From positions 566,864-630,863 of the forward strand of contig NC_049986.1 in the NCBI RefSeq assembly GCF_000003815.2: 64,000 nt of DNA. Direction: 5' to 3'. Positions 33,357-43,719 of this stretch are shown here, one piece after another. The position numbers were made by a program, and so were the translations under genes. The notes beneath the pieces were generated by a model. That model was not told the DNA's origin. It worked only from the letters and a program-made list of their open reading frames with translations, and searched no databases. Each line of letters starts with the position of its first letter. Positions within the stretch are counted from its first letter, which is position 1. Source of the DNA: Branchiostoma floridae (Eukaryota > Chordata > Leptocardii > Amphioxiformes > Branchiostomatidae).

Positions 33357-33839
33357 TTAAAATTCTGTTATGTCTCCCTTTGCATTTGAATGGTCTAGTC
33401 CATTCAAATCAAAAGTGATGTATTGCTCGGAAACTTTCCCGCGAGATCGTTTAACTTGCGGACCCCCGGACAACCTGCCCAGGAGGAAACACATGTAGGG
33501 GTTAACGTTGGCATCCCAGTCTGTCATTCTGTTGAAAAACACCGGCCGATCACAGGCGCGCGGAAAACAACCTGCCTCAGTATTAGGGAACACTGCGAAA
33601 ACAATCTTCTCTGGCAGAAGACATCTTAGCTCATGTTGCCAGCAAACTCCTTGGGATTGCCTGGCTCTGTTATATCCACATAGACTCTCTCTGCCGATCC
33701 TTGAATCATAACATGGTCTTACATGGGAAAGTAGAAACACGATACAGCCGCAGGTGGCCGCGCGGACAGCTCCTGGCTGACAGAGACAGATTATGTACAG
33801 ATAGTCTACCTGACCTATGTCTTTCATGTTGCCCTCCAT
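33357..33839 (-). other. Unassigned 160-codon open frame
   Basis: The frame contains cysteine-rich and hydrophobic stretches and WDANVNPYMCFLLGR near its C-terminal half. A second frame over the same DNA reads VYVDITEPGNPKEFAGN, which looks more protein-like. It could be a frameshifted gene or transposon remnant. No family is assigned. Confidence 0.25.
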
Positions 33840-33952
33840 ACGTTCGTTGCTCCTTCCCTGCCCGGCCAGCCCCGTTTATCAACAAAAATTATGTAGTTTT
33901 CAGGCGTGGCTTCTGGTCGCGCGGATCTCTAAGCAGATCGGGTTTGTTTTGA

Positions 33953-34261
33953 GATTTTGAGACCGTATTTGTCGGTGTTTTTTATTACCTTTTTCTGGAC
34001 CAAGAAGCTACATCATGTATTGGGACAAAAAAGAGCGCTTCTCCAGAAAAACATACAAAATACCGCCAAATACGCTCAAAACAAACCCAGCTTTTACGCA
34101 GACTTGGAGAATACTCTAAGGTGACAGTTTTGTAGATCCTGTCAACAGTCGGGAAAAAGTGCACTGTGAACTTCGTCTCTTCATTCAAGTATCTATAATC
34201 TCCAAGACGCGCAGGTGACCTGAAAGACGCGACCAAGCCTCAGCTGTTATGCAGTCTCTGT
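33953..34261. other. Intergenic, no feature recognised
   Basis: A minus ORF at 33985-34236 lacks supporting features. Confidence 0.35.
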
Positions 34262-35205
34262 AACCAGTAGCTTGGTTACCAAACCCCAGCCCGATCACAA
34301 GTATCTATCGTGCAGGGGTACCAAACCACAGCCCGATCTCAAGTATCTATCGTGCAGGGGTACCAAACCCCAGCCCGATTACTCTCCAAGCAGAGGTTTA
34401 GGCTCCGGCTGTTTTTTAACGTTTTTTTAGTCGTTGTATCGGGCTTTCTATTTTGTCATTTTTTTTTTCGTTGTGTCCGGCTAATCCAGCGCCATAAAAT
34501 CCTTACCCCTAATGACAATTTGATGGTTCCATAGGAGGAGTTCTGGCACCTTTCTTCAATGGAATCAAATAGGTTTGCTCCGCCTATAGGTCAGTGCGGC
34601 CGGACAACGAAAAAAAAATGACAAAATAGAAAGCCCGATAAAAACGACTAAAAAAACGTTAAAAAACAGCCGGAGCCTAAACCTCTGCTTGGAGAGTACA
34701 GCCCGATCTCAAGTATCTATCGCGCAGGGGTATCAAACCCCAGCCCGATCTCAAGTATCTATCGTGCAGGGGTACCAAACCCCAGCCCGATCACAAGTAT
34801 CTATCGTGCAGGGGTATCAAACCCCAGCCCGATCTCAAGTATCTATCGTGCAGGGGTACCAAACCCCAGCCCGATCACAAGTATCTATCGTGCAGGGGTA
34901 CCAAACCCCAGCCCGATCACAAGTATCTATCGTGCAGGGGTACCAAACCCCAGCCCGATCACAAGTATCTATCGTGCAGGGGTATCAAACCCCAGCCCGA
35001 TCTCAAGTATCGATATATTTTGAGGTTGGGTATGGTATCCAGGCTAATATATATATTTTGAGGTTGGGGTATGGTATCCAGGCTAATATATATATTTTGA
35101 GGTTGGGATATGGTATCCAGGCTAATATATATATTTTGAGGTTGGGATATGGTATCCAGGCTAATATATATATTTTGAGGTTGGGATATGGTATCCAGGC
35201 TATGT
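34262..35205. repeat. Fold-back-like element with minisatellite arms
   Basis: The left arm is about ten copies of a 42-bp unit (GGGGTACCAAACCCCAGCCC then GATCTCAAGTATCTATCGTGCA), interrupted at 34380-34698. The right arm (35018-35205) is five copies of a 39-bp unit (TTTTGAGGTTGGGATATGGT then ATCCAGGCTA and an AT run). The reverse complement of the right unit aligns with the left unit (TACCAxAxCCCAxCC, then TCAA.TAT). The outer ends also match in inverse (AGCTTGGTTACC against AGCCTGGATACC). This gives an inverted repeat whose arms are tandem arrays, as in foldback transposons. The open frames through it arise because 42 and 39 are multiples of three. Confidence 0.6.
34380..34698. mobile_element. 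319-bp long-TIR MITE with 9-bp target duplication
   Basis: Arms of about 100 bp begin TACTCTCCAAGCAGAGG and end with the near-perfect complement. CAGCCCGAT flanks both sides (34371-34379 and 34699-34707). Removing the element plus one copy restores an exact 42-bp repeat junction. A 9-bp duplication with long inverted repeats fits Mutator-like elements. Confidence 0.8.
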
Positions 35206-35288
35206 AACCAGGCAATTTCTTGCCTCCTGCCACGCAGCGATGAGAAGGATTTTCGGACACGACCGCTGTCTTTCTCCACAGCACCCCA

Positions 35289-35482
35289 CCGTCAGAGCCC
35301 TACAGGGTGCAGGCCGCCACGGGGGGCGCTCCGTACCCGCTGGATGAATGTCGTGACCCGAGACCTCAGTAGCAGCAACATCTCACTCCCCCAGGAGCAG
35401 CGAGCAGTATTTGAGCAGCCAGAGCATGAGGTGGCGAACCCTTGTACGACTCAACGCAACACGTGCAAGAGGTTCAGTGAGT
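35289..35482 (+). mobile_element. LINE ORF2 C-terminal remnant
   Basis: The frame reads GALRTRWMNVVTRDLSSSNI, then a stretch ending NTCKRFSE. The RTRW...RDL pattern is the usual post-reverse-transcriptase motif of several LINE groups. It is short and isolated, and ends in GAGT repeats at about 35478-35494. Confidence 0.45.
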
Positions 35483-35679
35483 GAGTGAGTGTGAGTTGAC
35501 AAGTCATCCTGTCAACGGTGCAAAGTTTTCAACTGCTGACAGGATCTTCCTGTCAATAGCCGAATTCCTTTGTGCCGCTTGTGGGGATATCATTAACTGG
35601 ACCAGGGAGGGATAGCAATTGCTCCCACTAGAGTGTTTGGTGACTGGGTTATCGCAGGTTCATTCTTATCAAAACAGTA

Positions 35680-35887
35680 CTGTAAATGCAGAAATGTTCG
35701 CGGTGGATTAATGTTCGCGGTTTTCGCGGTGACCACTTCACCGCGAATTTAAAACCACCGCGAAAATTTTTCTATTATGATATTAGATTGCAGTCTATGG
35801 TGTTACCGCGAACTTAAATCCACCGCGAAAAGTCCTTTTTCCCGCTACCGCGAAATTAAATCCCCGCGAACTTAAATACATTTACAG
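35680..35887. mobile_element. 208-bp TA-flanked MITE rich in TTCGCGGT motifs
   Basis: The terminal inverted repeat starts CTGTAAATG on both strands, with TA at 35678-35679 and 35888-35889. Internally, TTCGCGGT/ACCGCGAA occurs many times in both orientations. A degraded relative lies in an EGF-gene intron at about 62338-62515. Confidence 0.8.
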
Positions 35888-35969
35888 TACTTCCAGTTGA
35901 TATCACCTGGTTCACACGATTTGCCTTGCCTGGCTTCCGCGCCTCTCGTGCGGTGCATGTTATCATTAA

Positions 35970-36260
35970 CAACAACAGGGCCGTGTTTCCAGTACACGTG
36001 TTGTAACAAAACATGGTTTGAATCTGTGCTTATTCAATAGGCTAGTATTTAAACACAAACACATTACAAAGCATTGAAATAGGCCAGACGATTCACACTT
36101 TGCTCAGTTTGCAGTTGTATTAAATACCGGTGAAATGATAAGAAAGTCAACAAAGTGTTTGCAGTTAGAGGTCTATTAGAAGTGCCTGCGGCGAAGCTGT
36201 TCCGATAAGAGATCATTTGTCAAGAGCTGGTCTGGCCACCTGTGTGATTTCTGTGTACAG
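35970..36260. repeat. Intergenic block, copy 3 of 3
   Basis: It shares ordered landmarks with 9650-9925 and 17650-18000: GGGCCGTGTTTC, AACACAAACACATTA, TTTGCAGTT, AGAGGTCTATTAGAAGTGCC, GAGATCATTTGTC and CCACCTGTGTGATTTCTGTG. Confidence 0.6.
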
Positions 36261-36309
36261 CTCGCGCTATAGCTAGGGCATAGTACTGGAATGCGGAACC
36301 CAAGCCCTC

Positions 36310-36497
36310 TCCTTCCATCGACTTTGCCTCACCAACCCATGTCAAGTACCCATTTTTACACCTGAATGAAGTGATGTGTTAAGTGCCTTTTCTAACTTAG
36401 AATCTAAGAGCACATGTCCAAGATCGTTAGCATGACAGGATTCGAACCCAGAACCCCTGGCTTCTGGGTCAAACACCCCGCAATTACGCCGTCACAT
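36310..36497 (-). mobile_element. tRNA-derived SINE
   Basis: On the minus strand a tRNA-like head (36430-36497) has a perfect B box GGGTTCGAATCC and a plausible A-box region. It is followed by a body with GGTGTAAAAATGGGTACTTGAC at about 36345-36366. This core is typical of deuterostome tRNA-head SINEs. It is not a functional tRNA, because the acceptor stem does not pair. Confidence 0.65.
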
Positions 36498-36499
36498 AA

Positions 36500-37245
36500 G
36501 GTCAAAAGAGAAAGAGAGCTTGGAGTCTGTCTGCAACAAAGTCCATTCCTGTTCAACCTAACAAAAATACAATACTGAATACATAATATAGGTTTCTTTT
36601 GCCTATCAGGATCCGCGGATCGTCAAATAGTAGAGATCAGTAGAAATTGGACAAATATATGGGATAGTATGTTAGGCATGGTGGGTCGCCTACTGACTCC
36701 TCTGGCCGGTCAACTCCCCTTGAAATGTTCAGACAAACTTTTCTTATATCAGGTAATACTGCCTGGGTGGGTCGCCTGATTTGCAGGCAAAAACAGGTGA
36801 TCAGTTTGCACATGATATCATTCAGATGGCGTGATTTCCACCTCAACCATTGGTGGTATTCCAGGTAATAATGTTTGAGAACAAGCCGAGTAGTTTGTTT
36901 GCTCTTTTGACTAGCCCTTGCGCCCACATCCAATGATGAATGGGAACATACTGGAACGTAAACGAATTAGGTGGAGCCTGTGGTAATGATTAATTATTCT
37001 ATAGATGGAGACCACTAGTTACTTCTCGTACGACATATGGTACCTTTTTGCCTTAATTTAACTTCACTACTGTCAATCGATGGCCACTAAAATGACCCTT
37101 ACAAATGTACACAAACAAACAAACACACACCCGATTTTGACATGCTAGTAGTAACGACCCGACCCGCACTGTAGCCTGAATAAAAGGCCCTACAATCGCC
37201 GCCGCTTACCCGAACTGGTGCACGGGTGACCGCCCGTATTAGTCA
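36500..37245. other. Intergenic, no gene recognised
   Basis: A 98-codon minus ORF (36637-36933) contains two copies of GGCGACCCACC-like sequence and shows no CRD, signal or helix. Nothing else is supported. Confidence 0.35.
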
Positions 37246-37256
37246 GGGGATTCCCC
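37246..37256. promoter_or_regulatory. Second palindromic NF-kappaB/Rel-type site
   Basis: GGGGATTCCCC sits in the context GTCAGGGGATTCCCCG, with TACGTCAC following at 37267-37274. It is the same pair as upstream of gene C. No receptor gene starts within 500 bp on the minus side, so it may be a relic of a lost duplicate promoter. Confidence 0.4.
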
Positions 37257-37409
37257 GTCTCACCCATACGTCACGGTGGGAGGGGGCGTGGTTAAGTGTG
37301 ATACCAGGCTCCACAGGTCGCTGGAAAAATAGTAGAAATTGGCCAAATAAGACAAAAAACATGCAAGAGGAGTTAGATGGTCGACAGGTTGCGACCGGCC
37401 GGCCAACAG

Positions 37410-37500
37410 TCCTAGGCAAATTAACTTCTAATAGGCTTTTATTAACAACTTGGCGGCCAAAGTCCCCTATTCGGACAGATGGGTGTCTGGTAGAGACCAT
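37410..37500. repeat. Solo arm of the hairpin repeat seen at 10.5 kb
   Basis: TAATAGGCTTTTATTAACAA, then CTTGG..GGCCAAAGTCCCCTATT and TCTGGTAGAGACCA, matches one arm of the 10507-10680 inverted repeat. Confidence 0.5.
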
Positions 37501-39003
37501 CTCATCTTGTGACAGGAGAGAAGTACAGTACTTCCCATTTTATGTAGCCAAAATGTCTTGAGATCGAATATCTGGCTGTGTCACTTTGAACCTACCTGCT
37601 ACCCATTAAATGCACTCTAAGTACATAACGTGTTACTATATCAAATATGTCAGTTATAACTTATAGCAATACTACTTGGTACGAGGGCGGGGAAGACAAA
37701 CCGAGGAGGCCGGTGCACGCCTTTGTTCTATTATTAAGTATTTCCACACCTGTAAGAAACCATCAGTTCTGGGGACAGTTTACTATCCCCACCGTTGGCG
37801 GTCGGTAACGTTAGCCACCAAGCGCTCAAACAAATAAAGAGATCCGTGTCAACTTCAAGGCAACATATCGGCGTAACTAGCTTTGATTGGACAAAGGATA
37901 TGTCAAAGTCCCTTTTCATCAGACATGCAAGTGGAGTGTGGGTGGAGTGATAATAAGACAACACAAAAGAACCTCTGTAGAATGTAAGCAGCTCTTTTAG
38001 AGTTTTATTTAATGCTTGAAGCACCGTAAGTCTGTTTTTGACAAACTAGACTTAGGCAGTCCTATCGGGTAACAAAATCCACTTACTGGTATCTTCTCTT
38101 AGGAAAAACATTACCTGTTCAGTTCGAGCAAATACTGGTCAAAGCTCATTGTCATTGGATAAACACTGCCAACATGTGTGTACGTGTTGACAGTTTTGCA
38201 AGACCATGATTGTTGACTCGCTAGAAAAAGAGGATGATAAACCTTTCAACAGACATGTTGGCGGGGAAAGGTAGACAGGTATGAACTTTTGAACCTGCGG
38301 TATGTTAAATTGCCACCTCACCAACCAAACTATGTTACCTATCCCACACCTTCGTGCCTCTACTTACGAACAAGACGCCACACAAATAGCATTTATCCAC
38401 TGGGCCAAAACCGCACGACATTGATAACCGCCCATAGTGTACATTGTTTGCATACTTGAGGTACAGTCAGTGTTGCATAAATGACCCATACATGCGTGGT
38501 ATTACACAAAGGATGAATGTCGTTGTGGTATTTTCAACACTGCTTGTTTCAACATAGCTTGGTCTATGTCGACAAGAAACTTGATACAGGAAAACGAACA
38601 TATTCTGAATCATTGAAACTCGAGACGAGCTGGATCTTTCGTGGAATTCGGGTAAAACAAGTCTTGATGACAAATTTGACGTGACTTTGCGTGACAAATT
38701 TAGCGTCCGAAACGGAGTAACATTCAAAACAGGTAAACTTGTACCCACCCCTAACTCGGACGGGAACTTTTCTTATGTGAAGCTTACTCTTCACTCAGTT
38801 CTACATTCAAATTTACAATCCCTCAAAAGATTAAGCTAGAAGGTAGTTTTCAGTACGTAAACATGTTCAACATGGTCAAAGTTTAACATTGCTTATAACA
38901 ACCTAACAGTAATATATAATATCAAAGTTGCTTTATTTGTTCCAACACCGCCTCTACATGTGTTTCTACAATGTCCATGTAACTGTAGACACTAGATCCC
39001 CCA
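37501..39003. other. 3' flank of gene E, no gene recognised
   Basis: The minus ORFs at 37734-38024 and 38467-38794 have no domain signature or partner exons. Confidence 0.4.
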
Positions 39004-40955
39004 TCACAGCCTCTGGGTCTCAGAGCCGGTTTCTGGGTCAGTATCGACCTGCACAGGCCGTGTCGTCACATCTGAAACAGACAGACGGAACACTTATCAT
39101 CATGATCTTTCCCAAATATTCAAAGTACACTCTATACTGTTTTAGGTCCGTGTCAACCAGGAACTATTTATGTAGATAAAATCTGACTTCAGAGACAGTA
39201 CGTCATATTTTTTTGACAAGGAAAATGCTAACGTAATTTCACTTGATTATAGATCTGCAAAGATTTGCCACTGACATAAATGTTTTTTCTTCACACACTG
39301 CATATTGATCTTATTATATATAAACCTACAGACAACAAACGAACGTGTGGAATACATTGAATATTTGTAGCTTTAACAATAATTTTACCTCGGTCCTTCC
39401 GACACTTGCGGTAGACGAAGAACAAGACAGCCACCAACACCAGCACTATGACACAGGACACCACTATTCCTGCCACTGTACCGGTCGGTAGGGCTCCTAC
39501 ACAAAGAAAATGTTTACGGTATCAAATGGCCACTTACATTTGCCGTGTACCACTTATTTCACTCTCACTGGTCTGAAACATTTACAATGTTCACTGCGAC
39601 TCAATTAAAGTAAATCAATTGCTTGCTACATATGTCCAGTATACCATGCATGCTGAATGATAGATAACCATGATTTACACGGGATGTTTCAGTAACAATA
39701 GAAAAAATAAATTTACACATTTAAAGGGTGCATAGGTGGGGGGATACAATCATTTATCGGCGTTTAACAAATTTGTGGGCGTCATTGTCGGGAATGGTGT
39801 AGCTTTTGTTGTTCGGGTAAATAGTCATGAAGATAGTGTATACAACAACAGCTCAGAATACATACTGGTGGCCGGTATGTGAGAGTTTAGAGATGACGCC
39901 ATTTATGTATTGTTCATTGTCACGCCTCTAGCCTTTCCCTACCGCAAACCTGCCCAGATCCCCATAACACCCCAACAGACAGGTCTATAAGGTAATTATA
40001 CCCAGGTGTGCCACCCGTCATTGTTGCTACCTGACCCATGTAAAAATCTTCCCCACGGGCAAATCCCAGAAATTACAGGAGCTAATCTTTACCCACCCTT
40101 TGATCTCAATGGTTACCTGTCAGAAAGGTATAAATGTCACTAGATAACATTTAACATTTTTCAGGTGGTATTAATATATATTGTTTATGACCGTCCATTG
40201 TCACTATGTGTATACCATGTACTTACAATTAGCCCTCGGGTACGAACTTGCAATTAACTTCTTCTTCACATTAATTTTATTTCTTCAATTCCACTGCCAT
40301 GGATAGAGTGGATATAACACCCGTGGTCATGATTGTGTGGTAGTCAATAATGGGACTCACCATTATCGGGGTTGTTCCCTGGTGTGCCGCTGAAAATAAA
40401 AATAGAATCATACCAGCATCAGAAACTCGTATGCACGGTATGGCAGCATACTTGCATATTTTGTCTCTTCACTCATTTTGCACTCATACTTCAGATAGAC
40501 ATTTCCATTGAGAAGTAACCAGATATCAAACGCATTATATGTAGACTCAGTGAAGGGGCCAGGCACTTTTTTTAGGATACTCGCTCAAGGCCATCCCACA
40601 TCCCACTTGAACTGAAGCCAAGTGTGGCAAAATCCCCAAACATGTACGACACGTATACCACACAGGTTACGCCAAAAAGTGAGAATAAAGTGAAGACATG
40701 GCTATTTAATTTGCATTGGATCAGAGCGGTAGGAAGACGGCACATGTATTTCCAATAGTATAGTTCAACTAGACAACTAGGCTCCACCACATGTACACGT
40801 GGCTACCGGAATGTAGACGTGACCGGCAAATCAATGAACGCTTACCTGCATTTCTGACAGATCGCCGTGGCCGGAAATTCCTGACACAGACTGCACGACA
40901 GACAGGCCTCTACTACCTTGTCCCACGCGAATCCAGACGGGCAGTTGTCACTCAT
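39004..40955 (-). CDS. Gene E: compact single-CRD TNF-receptor-like protein (Fn14-like spacing), complete
   Basis: Four exons: 40846-40955 (ATG 40953-40955), 40361-40389, 39389-39496 and 39004-39071 (stop TGA 39004-39006). They total 315 nt and 104 residues, fully in phase. There is no signal peptide. The CRD starts CPSGFAWDKVVEAC and runs C-x12-C-x2-C-x2-C-x8-C-x2-C, the same spacing as vertebrate Fn14 (TNFRSF12A). A short stalk (SGTPGNNPDN) leads to the helix GIVVSCVIVLVLVAVLFFVY and RKCRKDR. The tail has 22 residues with TTRPVQVDTD, where PVQV stands at the place expected for a TRAF-binding site. Intron 2 contains a solo LINE tail (about 40225-40262) and a 390-bp segment duplicated at 42440-42830. 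It is the intact counterpart of gene D. A TNF-ligand receptor role is inferred. Confidence 0.78.
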
Positions 40956-42180
40956 GGTTACTTTTCAATGGGGGAAAACGCACTTTTTGCTCTTTCTTTG
41001 TGCCCAAGTTGTGGGAGTTCTTTCAGGACACACCTTCATATAAGCGTACACATGCGCAAACGCAAAAGGGGCTTGGGGATGGCCACTCCCATCTCATGCA
41101 CAGTTTACACAACTAAGAAAACAGATTTCTTTGTTCTGCGGCGGCCAAACTTCCGGTGCCTACCAAACTTTGAACTTTGTATTTTAGAACAAAGAGTCAA
41201 CTTACGTGATTCAAGCCAACCCAGTATATCATATAACGTTAATGCCTATTTCATAGCTTTGCAGTTTTTCGGTAGTACATTGAGTTTCATGCCTCGGTCA
41301 CTGACACTGACTCGGAAAGATATCGGATGGTGTCTAAAACACCTGACCGTTTCCAAAACCATATCCAGGTGCTTGAATAAGTGCTTTTTGGCGTATCTTA
41401 TTACCTGCATGTCTAACCGACGTGTATTGTATTTCATGCTTTGCCATTTTCACTGGCGATTACACCATTTAATAGGTATATTCGGTTAGAACAACGCCTT
41501 CGGGGGAAGGGTCTGACAGCGGGTACTCAATTACCGTAACCGTGCTCAAGTATAATTTGCTGACACTTGCTCGCCGCCGAGCTCTTTGTGTCGTAGTATT
41601 CATGTTCAGGCATGTTTAACAGTGGCGGTCTAGACGTCTGTGTAAACTGGAACTGCGGGCAGTCACCCTGGTTCCTTTTAATACACAATACCGATACATA
41701 TACAGCGTGGAAGGTATTAAAAATGATAACGTATTGATCGGAAAATGGATCTTGTTTATCTATTACTATAAAAACGTTTTTCATTTCTGAAGGGATGGAG
41801 GGACAGACCTGTAACAGGATGTTTAACACGTGAGTCCAGTCACGTACACACTCGGTTACTCAAGTTCATCCTCCTACGTACACACTCTTTTTTGTCCCTA
41901 TTTTTGTTTAAAACAGAGACATGGGATAACTACGCAACATACAGTACAAATCAATCCAAACCGTGTACGTGTATTCTGTTGAATAGCCCTGCAAATGAGA
42001 AGGGTGGGAGTAAGCCAGATATAAACCCAAAATAAAACCAAAGTAATAACAAGTGTTATAGCTGAAACAGCTTGTAAGCCAGTGAAATTATTCACAATCA
42101 TATTGACTTTGAACTGGTATTCCACAGGGAAGTGCAAACAAATAAGATATTAAAAAGATGTCTGATTGCACACTGTTCCA
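40956..42180. other. 5' flank of gene E, with a possible decayed receptor membrane exon
   Basis: A minus ORF at 41898-42137 has a strongly hydrophobic run (AITLVITLVLFWVYIWL). It lies where a membrane exon would be expected if the 42440-42830 segment is the intron of a lost gene-E-like copy. Splice sites and phase do not clearly fit. The plus ORF at 40791-41489 is antisense to exon 1 of gene E and is not supported. Confidence 0.3.
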
Positions 42181-42381
42181 CTCATCCAAGCAGATGTTCG
42201 ACTCCGGCTGTTTTTAAAAATATTTTTTGGCGTTTTTGTCGGGCTTTCTATTTTGGACAGTTTTCTTTATGCCTCGCGCCCAATATAGACATGAAGAAAA
42301 CGGTACAAAATAGAATTCCCGATAAAAACGCATAAAATGGTGAAAACACAGCCGGAGCCGATCCTCTGCTTGGAGAGCAGA
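42181..42381. mobile_element. MITE of the TCTCCAAGCAG family
   Basis: The inverted arms TCCAAGCAGATG...CTCCGGCTGTTTT and AACACAGCCGGAGCC...CTCTGCTTGGA share the CGGGCTTTCTATTTT core motif with 34380-34698. It is more diverged than that copy. Confidence 0.7.
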
Positions 42382-42439
42382 TCCTCTGTTCGGGTGACGC
42401 GACCTTTGAGATTTAATTGCAAACTCGTAGCCATGATAG

Positions 42440-42830
42440 GCAGGGTTATGAACTGCTCAGAGTACAGACTAGTGGGAATGTAATGAGTGTTTAGAGTCGA
42501 CGTCATTCATGTATTGTTCACGAGCTGTCACACGTCTCTCCCACCGCAAACGTTAACCTCCCCATATGTCCCTTACACCCCCCACCTGGCAGGTGTAAGG
42601 TAATTATACCCCAGGCGTGTCGCCCGTCATTGTTGCTACCTGACCCATGTACAAATCTTCGCCACAGGCAAATCTAGTAGATAATCATTAGTCATTACCC
42701 ACCCCTGGGCTTAATGCTTACTCGTAATGTAGGTATAAATGTCAGTTGAATTCAACATATTTCAGGTGGTATTCATTTATGTCATGTAGCTTTTTCACAG
42801 TGACCATATGTGCCACACATACAAGTCTAA
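42440..42830. repeat. Duplicate of gene E intron 2 sequence
   Basis: Landmarks in common with 39840-40230 are GTTTAGAG..GACGxCATT.ATGTATTGTTCA, GGTAATTATACCC, CCCGTCATTGTTGCTACC, TGACCCATGTA, GGTATAAATGTCA and TTTCAGGTGGTATT. It implies an additional receptor copy that has since decayed. Confidence 0.65.
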
Positions 42831-43719
42831 TCAAGAAGTTGATTCTGACAGACATTGTTACAAATGGACAAACAGCAGTTTGTATCGTACAAGCTCGACC
42901 TTATTTGTTCAGTTGCTCCCTCTGACGTCTTCTTGCCGAGTTGCATATCCCGTCTTAAAAAGGCCTTAAAACACTGGGTTTTAGTGGTTGTGTGAAAGAT
43001 TATTGAAGAGAATGAGCCATGGCATGCACGCAACTACACAAACATTGAATACTGTAGTATATCTATGACCCAAAGAAATCAGTATCAAAGGCATTGAGAT
43101 TTGCGTTTCATGGTATTAGTAAGAGTGTTGACCATCTTAAAGTTCACTTTCCTGTTGTCAAGAATGTTGTTGGTTCTTGATATTTGTCAACAACATTGTT
43201 TCTATGATTCAACCAAATACTTCATTCGTACTGTACACTAATGTAGTGAACGTTGACCTTGAACGTTGACACTGTGTACATATGACTCAGCATTGGTCAC
43301 GTGGCCCTAAAGGTCTGTTTACGTTACTTGGCAGTAAACAATATGGCGGGCAGCGCAGACCATTACGCACGTCCCACCTTCGCCAATATCCCAAGTTGAC
43401 CAGCGCATCAGGAACATTAAACATCACTGTCAAACTCAAAATGCCGTGTCCAACAAACACAAATCTTCAGATGTTGTCTGGGAATGAGGTATTACGAAGG
43501 TACGTACAGGTCCCAACTGAACAAAGTTGTAAAGGTATGAGTCATACGTATACGATCAACAACTTAAAATAGAGCATGATTCAGACGGACTTTCCACTCT
43601 TACAAATAGTATGCAAGTCCTGTTGGGTTAAGGCGACATTTAGACAATTCGCTGGTGGCTTGCAGACCGTCGGAAGCATTTACCTTTAGTCTAACAAGTG
43701 GCGAACTAAACGAACAGAA
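42831..43719. other. Shared flank between the minus-strand cluster and gene G
   Basis: This is probable 5' flank or untranslated sequence of gene G. The ORF at 43282-43572 (plus) has no domain features. No core promoter element was recognised with confidence. Confidence 0.35.

Noticed and set aside
34262-35010. Regular 42-bp repeats as a CRISPR array
   Set aside because: The repeats are contiguous with no unique spacers, lie in a eukaryotic context, and have no cas genes.
34689-35207. 172-codon plus ORF with 14- and 13-residue peptide repeats, and matching minus ORFs
   Set aside because: It is produced by minisatellites whose periods (42 and 39 bp) are multiples of three. Both strands are open and no splice or start context is present.
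36430-36497. tRNA gene
   Set aside because: The B box is good, but the acceptor and other stems do not pair and a SINE body follows.
40791-41489. 232-codon plus ORF
   Set aside because: It is antisense to exon 1 of gene E and has no domain or composition support beyond that overlap.
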